NCBI GenBank assembly: GCA_036381125.1
Contig: DASVDK010000156.1
Coordinates: 1-6,984 of the forward strand
Origin: DASVDK01 sp036381125 [NCBI: Thermodesulfobacteriota bacterium]
Lineage (GTDB): Bacteria; DASVDK01
Direction: 5' to 3'
Length of the DNA stretch: 6,984 nucleotides
Below, piece by piece: positions 4,652 through 6,984 of the stretch. Numbering within the stretch: the first letter of the stretch is position 1; each line of letters opens with the position of its first letter. The position numbers and the translations under genes were made by a program. The notes below the pieces were generated by a model. That model was given only the letters and a program-made list of their open reading frames with translations, did no database searches and was not told where the DNA came from.

Positions 4652-6075
4652 GAGACGAACGTCCCGACGATGACGTTGGTCTGGTTGACCGCGCCGCCGG
4701 CCGTGTCGCGGCCGGAGTCCTGGTACTCCACGGCGAGCCGCAGCCCGAAGTGGGGCCCGAGCCTGAGCGTCGCGCCGCCCGCGTAGGTGTCGGTCGTGAG
4801 GCCCCGCAGTTGCGCGGCGGTGGCGAACGACTCGACGCCGCGGGCGTACGCGAAGAACGGCGACAGCCGTGCCTCGGGGAAGAACGTCGTCCGCACGAGG
4901 ATCGAGGAGGTGTCGTCCGTGCCGCCCGCGAGACCCGGGAAGGCGCCGATCGGGGGGATCGACTCGAAGTCGCTCGCGGAGTAGTAGTAGCGGACCAGCA
5001 GGACGACCGGCCAGGGGGCGTACCAGGCGATCGAGGGGGTGACGATGTGCACCCTGGTGCGCGGGTCGACGCCGGCAACCGTGCCGTCGTCGGCGAGGCG
5101 GACGTTCCGGTTGAAGTCGAGGTACCGGTAGCCGGCGCCGAGCACGGCGCTGCCGGCGCGGCCGAGGGAGAGGCCCTGCAGGAGCTCGATCTCCCCCTCG
5201 AAGGCCGGCAGCACGTCGGCATCCGGGCCGAGCGCCAGGTCGACGCGAAGCGTCGTGCGCGGCAGGAAGCGCCAGGCGGCCTCCGCGCCGATCTGGAGGT
5301 CGTCGGCGTCGACCTCGCTGTCGCCGAACTTGTCGGAGTAGGTGACCCGCCCGCCGAGCGTCAGGCGCTCGAACCCTCTGTACGAGTAGCCGAGCGTGGC
5401 GGTGTTCGTGTCCGACGTCCCGAGCCGGCCCGCCTTGGCCGACGACAGCTCCTCGCGCCGGTACTCGAGGTCGAGCGTCGAGCTGGTCATGGCGGCGATC
5501 TCGGCGAGGGCCCGGGTCGCCTCCGGGTCGCCCGGCACGAGCGTGAGCGTCCGGGTGTAGGCGGCGCGCGCCTCGTCGCGCTTGCCGCGCCACTGGTTGA
5601 AGCGGCCGCGGCGACGCCACACCTCCGGGTCGTCGGGCGCCACCGCCTCGGCCTCCGCCACGCGCGCGAGCGCGGCGTCGTACCGCCCCTGCCAGGCGAG
5701 CACGTCGGCCAGGCCGAGGAGCCCCTCGACCGACGGCCGCGGGGCGCGGGCGAGCCCTTCGCGGTAGGCGCGCTCGGCCTCGCCGTACTCCCCGAGCCAG
5801 GCCGACGTCCGCGCGTAGCCGAACAGCGCCTCGACGTCGCCCGGCGCGATCCGGAGGGCGCGCCGGTAGCGCTCGCGGGCCGAGGCGATGTCGCCTTGCC
5901 GGACGAGCCGCGCCGCCTCCGCCTTGAGGGCGTCCGCGTCCGGCGCGGGCGACGCCGGGCCTGGCGCCGCGGGCGGCTCGCCGGCGCCGGCCAACGGCAC
6001 GGAGGCTGAGAGGACGGCGCATGCCAGCGCGAGCGTCGCGATCGCACGCCCGCCTCCGAAGCGAGGAAAGGGCAT
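4645..6075 (-). CDS. TPR plus beta-barrel outer-membrane protein, YaiO/PgaA-like exporter
   Basis: This 476-residue protein starts with a signal peptide (about 1-32; basic FGGGR, hydrophobic AIATLALACAVL, likely cut after LAGAG). A Pro/Ala linker follows, then about four TPR motifs (46-181), for example ASARERYRRALRIAPGD and GEAERAYREGLARAPR. Residues 195-476 alternate polar and hydrophobic/aromatic residues, as in antiparallel barrel strands (TATLGYSYRGF, AVLGAGYRYLDFNRN, LLVRYYYSASDFES), and the chain ends in TFVSW, the aromatic C-terminal signature of outer-membrane barrels. A TPR domain before a barrel is the architecture of PgaA, and the barrel resembles the YaiO family. Next to a GT2 synthase, it probably guides and exports a polysaccharide. 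The start at 6075 has a consensus Shine-Dalgarno. A cysteine in LALAC is a poor lipobox (Leu at -2), so lipidation is unlikely. Confidence 0.85.
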   Translation of the reverse strand: MPFPRFGGGRAIATLALACAVLSASVPLAGAGEPPAAPGPASPAPDADALKAEAARLVRQGDIASARERYRRALRIAPGDVEALFGYARTSAWLGEYGEAERAYREGLARAPRPSVEGLLGLADVLAWQGRYDAALARVAEAEAVAPDDPEVWRRRGRFNQWRGKRDEARAAYTRTLTLVPGDPEATRALAEIAAMTSSTLDLEYRREELSSAKAGRLGTSDTNTATLGYSYRGFERLTLGGRVTYSDKFGDSEVDADDLQIGAEAAWRFLPRTTLRVDLALGPDADVLPAFEGEIELLQGLSLGRAGSAVLGAGYRYLDFNRNVRLADDGTVAGVDPRTRVHIVTPSIAWYAPWPVVLLVRYYYSASDFESIPPIGAFPGLAGGTDDTSSILVRTTFFPEARLSPFFAYARGVESFATAAQLRGLTTDTYAGGATLRLGPHFGLRLAVEYQDSGRDTAGGAVNQTNVIVGTFVSW

Positions 6076-6078
6076 GGC

Positions 6079-6086
6079 ACCTCCTT
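6079..6086 (-). promoter_or_regulatory. Consensus Shine-Dalgarno of the outer-membrane protein gene
   Basis: Read on the minus strand, AAGGAGGT lies just before the ATG at 6075, an almost full complement of the 16S rRNA tail. It fixes this start among alternatives in the long open frame. It contrasts with the three plus-strand starts at 460, 1560 and 6197, which have none. Confidence 0.9.
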
Positions 6087-6100
6087 GGCAACCGGAGAAG

Positions 6101-6116
6101 TGCAAGTCCCGTACCC
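6101..6116 (-). promoter_or_regulatory. Sigma-54-type -24/-12 promoter of the polysaccharide operon
   Basis: Minus-strand GGGTACGGGACTTGCA matches the sigma-54 consensus TGGCACG-N4-TTGCW at 10 of 12 defined positions, with the essential GG and GC dinucleotides exactly 10 nt apart. With the GC at -13/-12, transcription would start near 6090, giving a 15-nt leader that just accommodates the Shine-Dalgarno at 6086-6079. No better sigma-70 promoter was seen in this gap on the minus strand. A sigma-54 promoter needs an enhancer-binding protein; its site would lie in or beyond the start of xerD. Found by eye, so chance matching remains possible. Confidence 0.55.
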
Positions 6117-6119
6117 CGC

Positions 6120-6160
6120 GGCCGACCTCTCCCTCCATCGGCCAACGCCTGCAGGGAGAG
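6120..6160. promoter_or_regulatory. Overlapping inverted repeats between divergent promoters
   Basis: CTCTCCCT (6127-6134) and AGGGAGAG (6153-6160) are perfect 8-bp inverted arms around an 18-bp spacer. GGCCGA (6120-6125) and TCGGCC (6138-6143) form a second, interleaved 6-bp inverted repeat. The centre of the 8-bp pair lies about 54 bp from both predicted transcription starts (near 6090 and 6197), so a bound dimer could affect both directions. The arms do not match an operator I can name. Confidence 0.4.
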
Positions 6161-6182
6161 CGATCGGCGGAGCGGCGGATGA

Positions 6183-6188
6183 TAGAAT
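6183..6188 (+). promoter_or_regulatory. -10 box TAGAAT of xerD (leaderless start)
   Basis: TAGAAT differs from TATAAT at one position and ends 8 bp before the xerD ATG, so the transcript would begin at or just before the start codon. There is no Shine-Dalgarno and no clear -35 element. This is the third plus-strand gene here with this arrangement. Confidence 0.6.
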
Positions 6189-6196
6189 CGTCGGCC

Positions 6197-6984
6197 ATGC
6201 GCGGTGCCGAGGCGGCCCTGGACCGGTATCTGACCCACCTGACCGTGGAGCGCGGCCTCGCCCGGCACACCCTCGAGGCGTACAGCCGGGACCTCCTCTC
6301 GTTCCTCGACGCGGCGGCCGCCGCGCGGGGGTGCAAGGAACCGCCGCCACCCTCGGACCTCGACCGGACCGACGTGCTCGCCTTCCTGAAGGCGCAGTCG
6401 GCTCGCGGGCTGTCGGCCCGCAGCGTGGCCCGCCAGATGTCGGCGGTCCGCGGGTTCGTGGCCTTCCTCCGCCGGGAGGGGACGCTCGGGATCGATCCCA
6501 CCGCCGACCTGGCGCCGCCGCGGCAGGGCCGGACGCTGCCGCGCAGCCTCACGGCGGCCGAGGTGCGCCGGCTCCTCGAGGCGCCGAGCGGCGACGACCC
6601 CATCGCCCTGCGCGACCGCGCGATGCTCGAGCTGCTCTACGCGTCCGGCCTGCGGGTCTCCGAGCTGGTGGCGCTGCCGATCCTGCGCGTCGACCTGGCG
6701 CACCGGATCGTCCGGCCCCTCGGCAAGGGGAGCAAGGAGCGTCTCGTACCCTTCGGTCGCTCCGCCGAGGCGGCGCTCCGCGCCTACCTCGACCGCGGCC
6801 GGCCGGCCCTCCTCGCGCGGGCCAGGCCTCGCCGCAGGCGGCGCGCCCCGGCGGTGGTGGGCGGCGAGGCGGCCGGCCGGCGCCGCGTGCCGCGCCCCCG
6901 CCCGGAGACGCTCTGCTTCCTCGGCCGCGGCGGCCAGGGTCTCTCCCGCCAGGCCGCGTGGGCGATCATCCGCGGCCATGCGCG
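6197..6984 (+). CDS. xerD: Tyrosine site-specific recombinase XerD-like, C-terminus cut by window edge
   Basis: The frame is open from ATG 6197 to the window end, giving 262 residues of a protein that is normally about 300. Residues 5-95 are the SAM-like DNA-binding core (LDRYLTHLTVERGLARHTLEAYSRDL, split here as LDRYLTHL and VERGLARHTLEAYSRDL). The linker DPTADLAPPRQGRTLPRSLT leads to the catalytic domain with LYASGLRVSEL (catalytic R153) and LGKGSKERLVP (catalytic K177). The R-K spacing of 24 equals that of E. coli XerD. The HxxR, second His and Tyr motifs lie beyond the edge. XerC and XerD resolve chromosome dimers at dif during division. The linker region favours XerD, though XerC or XerA-like is possible. 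Residues 207-238 form an Arg-rich insert. The start is set by the -10 box and by the family N-terminus. Confidence 0.85.
   Translation, partial: MRGAEAALDRYLTHLTVERGLARHTLEAYSRDLLSFLDAAAAARGCKEPPPPSDLDRTDVLAFLKAQSARGLSARSVARQMSAVRGFVAFLRREGTLGIDPTADLAPPRQGRTLPRSLTAAEVRRLLEAPSGDDPIALRDRAMLELLYASGLRVSELVALPILRVDLAHRIVRPLGKGSKERLVPFGRSAEAALRAYLDRGRPALLARARPRRRRRAPAVVGGEAAGRRRVPRPRPETLCFLGRGGQGLSRQAAWAIIRGHA
6815..6910 (+). other. Arginine-rich insert in the XerD-like recombinase
   Basis: Between GRPALL and LCFLGRGG the protein has 32 residues (207-238), 12 of them arginine, where E. coli XerD has about 7. The frame is kept on both sides, so this is an in-frame expansion and not a frameshift. 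It sits between strand/helix elements of the catalytic domain and is probably a surface loop that could add DNA contacts. Confidence 0.6.

Noticed and set aside
2115-5222. A single 1035-residue minus-strand protein ending in the glycosyltransferase
   Set aside because: Residues before GTG 3566 are low-complexity shadow of the HEAT and barrel genes. The GTGA overlap marks the true start.
4750-6009. 419-residue plus-strand frame antisense to the barrel gene
   Set aside because: No domain signature. The minus strand encodes a signal peptide, TPRs and barrel strands over the same bases.
6016-6030. Lipobox making the barrel protein a lipoprotein
   Set aside because: The sequence before the cysteine is A-L-A-C; Leu at -2 is non-canonical, and a normal signal peptidase I site lies further on. 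TPR-barrel exporters are not usually lipidated.
6076-6196. A riboswitch in the leader of the polysaccharide operon, such as a c-di-GMP aptamer
   Set aside because: The predicted leader is only about 15 nt, and no aptamer core is visible in the 121-bp gap.
3563-6979. A single 1138-residue minus-strand protein
   Set aside because: Only the part after GTG 4651 looks like a protein (span plus HEAT repeats). The upstream part is Arg/Gly/Pro-rich shadow of the barrel gene and antisense to xerD.

Overview
The window is about 7 kb of very GC-rich DNA from a Gram-negative, selenium-using bacterium. An outer-membrane beta-barrel gene, GlnD, a SelD that needs selenocysteine, and leaderless-type gene starts fit an uncultured high-GC lineage such as Deltaproteobacteria/Myxococcota or Methylomirabilota/Rokubacteria. 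The sequence alone does not settle the lineage. No rRNA, tRNA, CRISPR array or intact transposase is visible.

Layout. (1) 1-345, plus strand: the 3' end of glnD (PII uridylyltransferase), with its last ACT domain. (2) 346-459: two near-identical 23-bp repeats in tandem, then the selD promoter. (3) 460-1521, plus strand: selD, whose codon 20 is an in-frame TGA at the catalytic selenocysteine position, followed at once by a 9-bp hairpin that fits a bacterial SECIS. Conventional gene calling would start this gene late, near 595, and lose the active site. (4) 1560-1868, plus strand: a 102-residue helical protein of unknown function behind a perfect TATAAT. (5) 1869-2114: a convergent intergenic region with a third repeat copy, a fourth partial copy, several hairpins and degenerate GC-rich repeats. 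(6) 6075 down to 2115, minus strand: a tightly overlapping three-gene operon encoding a TPR plus beta-barrel outer-membrane protein (YaiO/PgaA-like), a membrane-anchored HEAT-repeat protein and a processive family 2 glycosyltransferase. (7) 6076-6196: a divergent promoter region. (8) 6197 to the window end, plus strand: a XerD-type tyrosine recombinase, cut by the window edge.

How the genes may work together. The minus-strand operon looks like a minimal synthase-dependent exopolysaccharide machine: an inner-membrane polymerase (GT2), an outer-membrane TPR-barrel exporter, and a HEAT scaffold in place of the usual accessory subunits. No deacetylase, PilZ domain or hydrolase gene is present. 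Its leader carries a good match to a sigma-54 (-24/-12) promoter at the right distance from a consensus Shine-Dalgarno, so it may be activated by an enhancer-binding protein. The three plus-strand genes that start in the window instead have -10-like hexamers 6-8 bp before ATG and no Shine-Dalgarno, which suggests leaderless mRNAs. SelD makes selenophosphate, which is needed for selenocysteine, including the one in SelD itself. The host should therefore also carry selA, selB and selC elsewhere.
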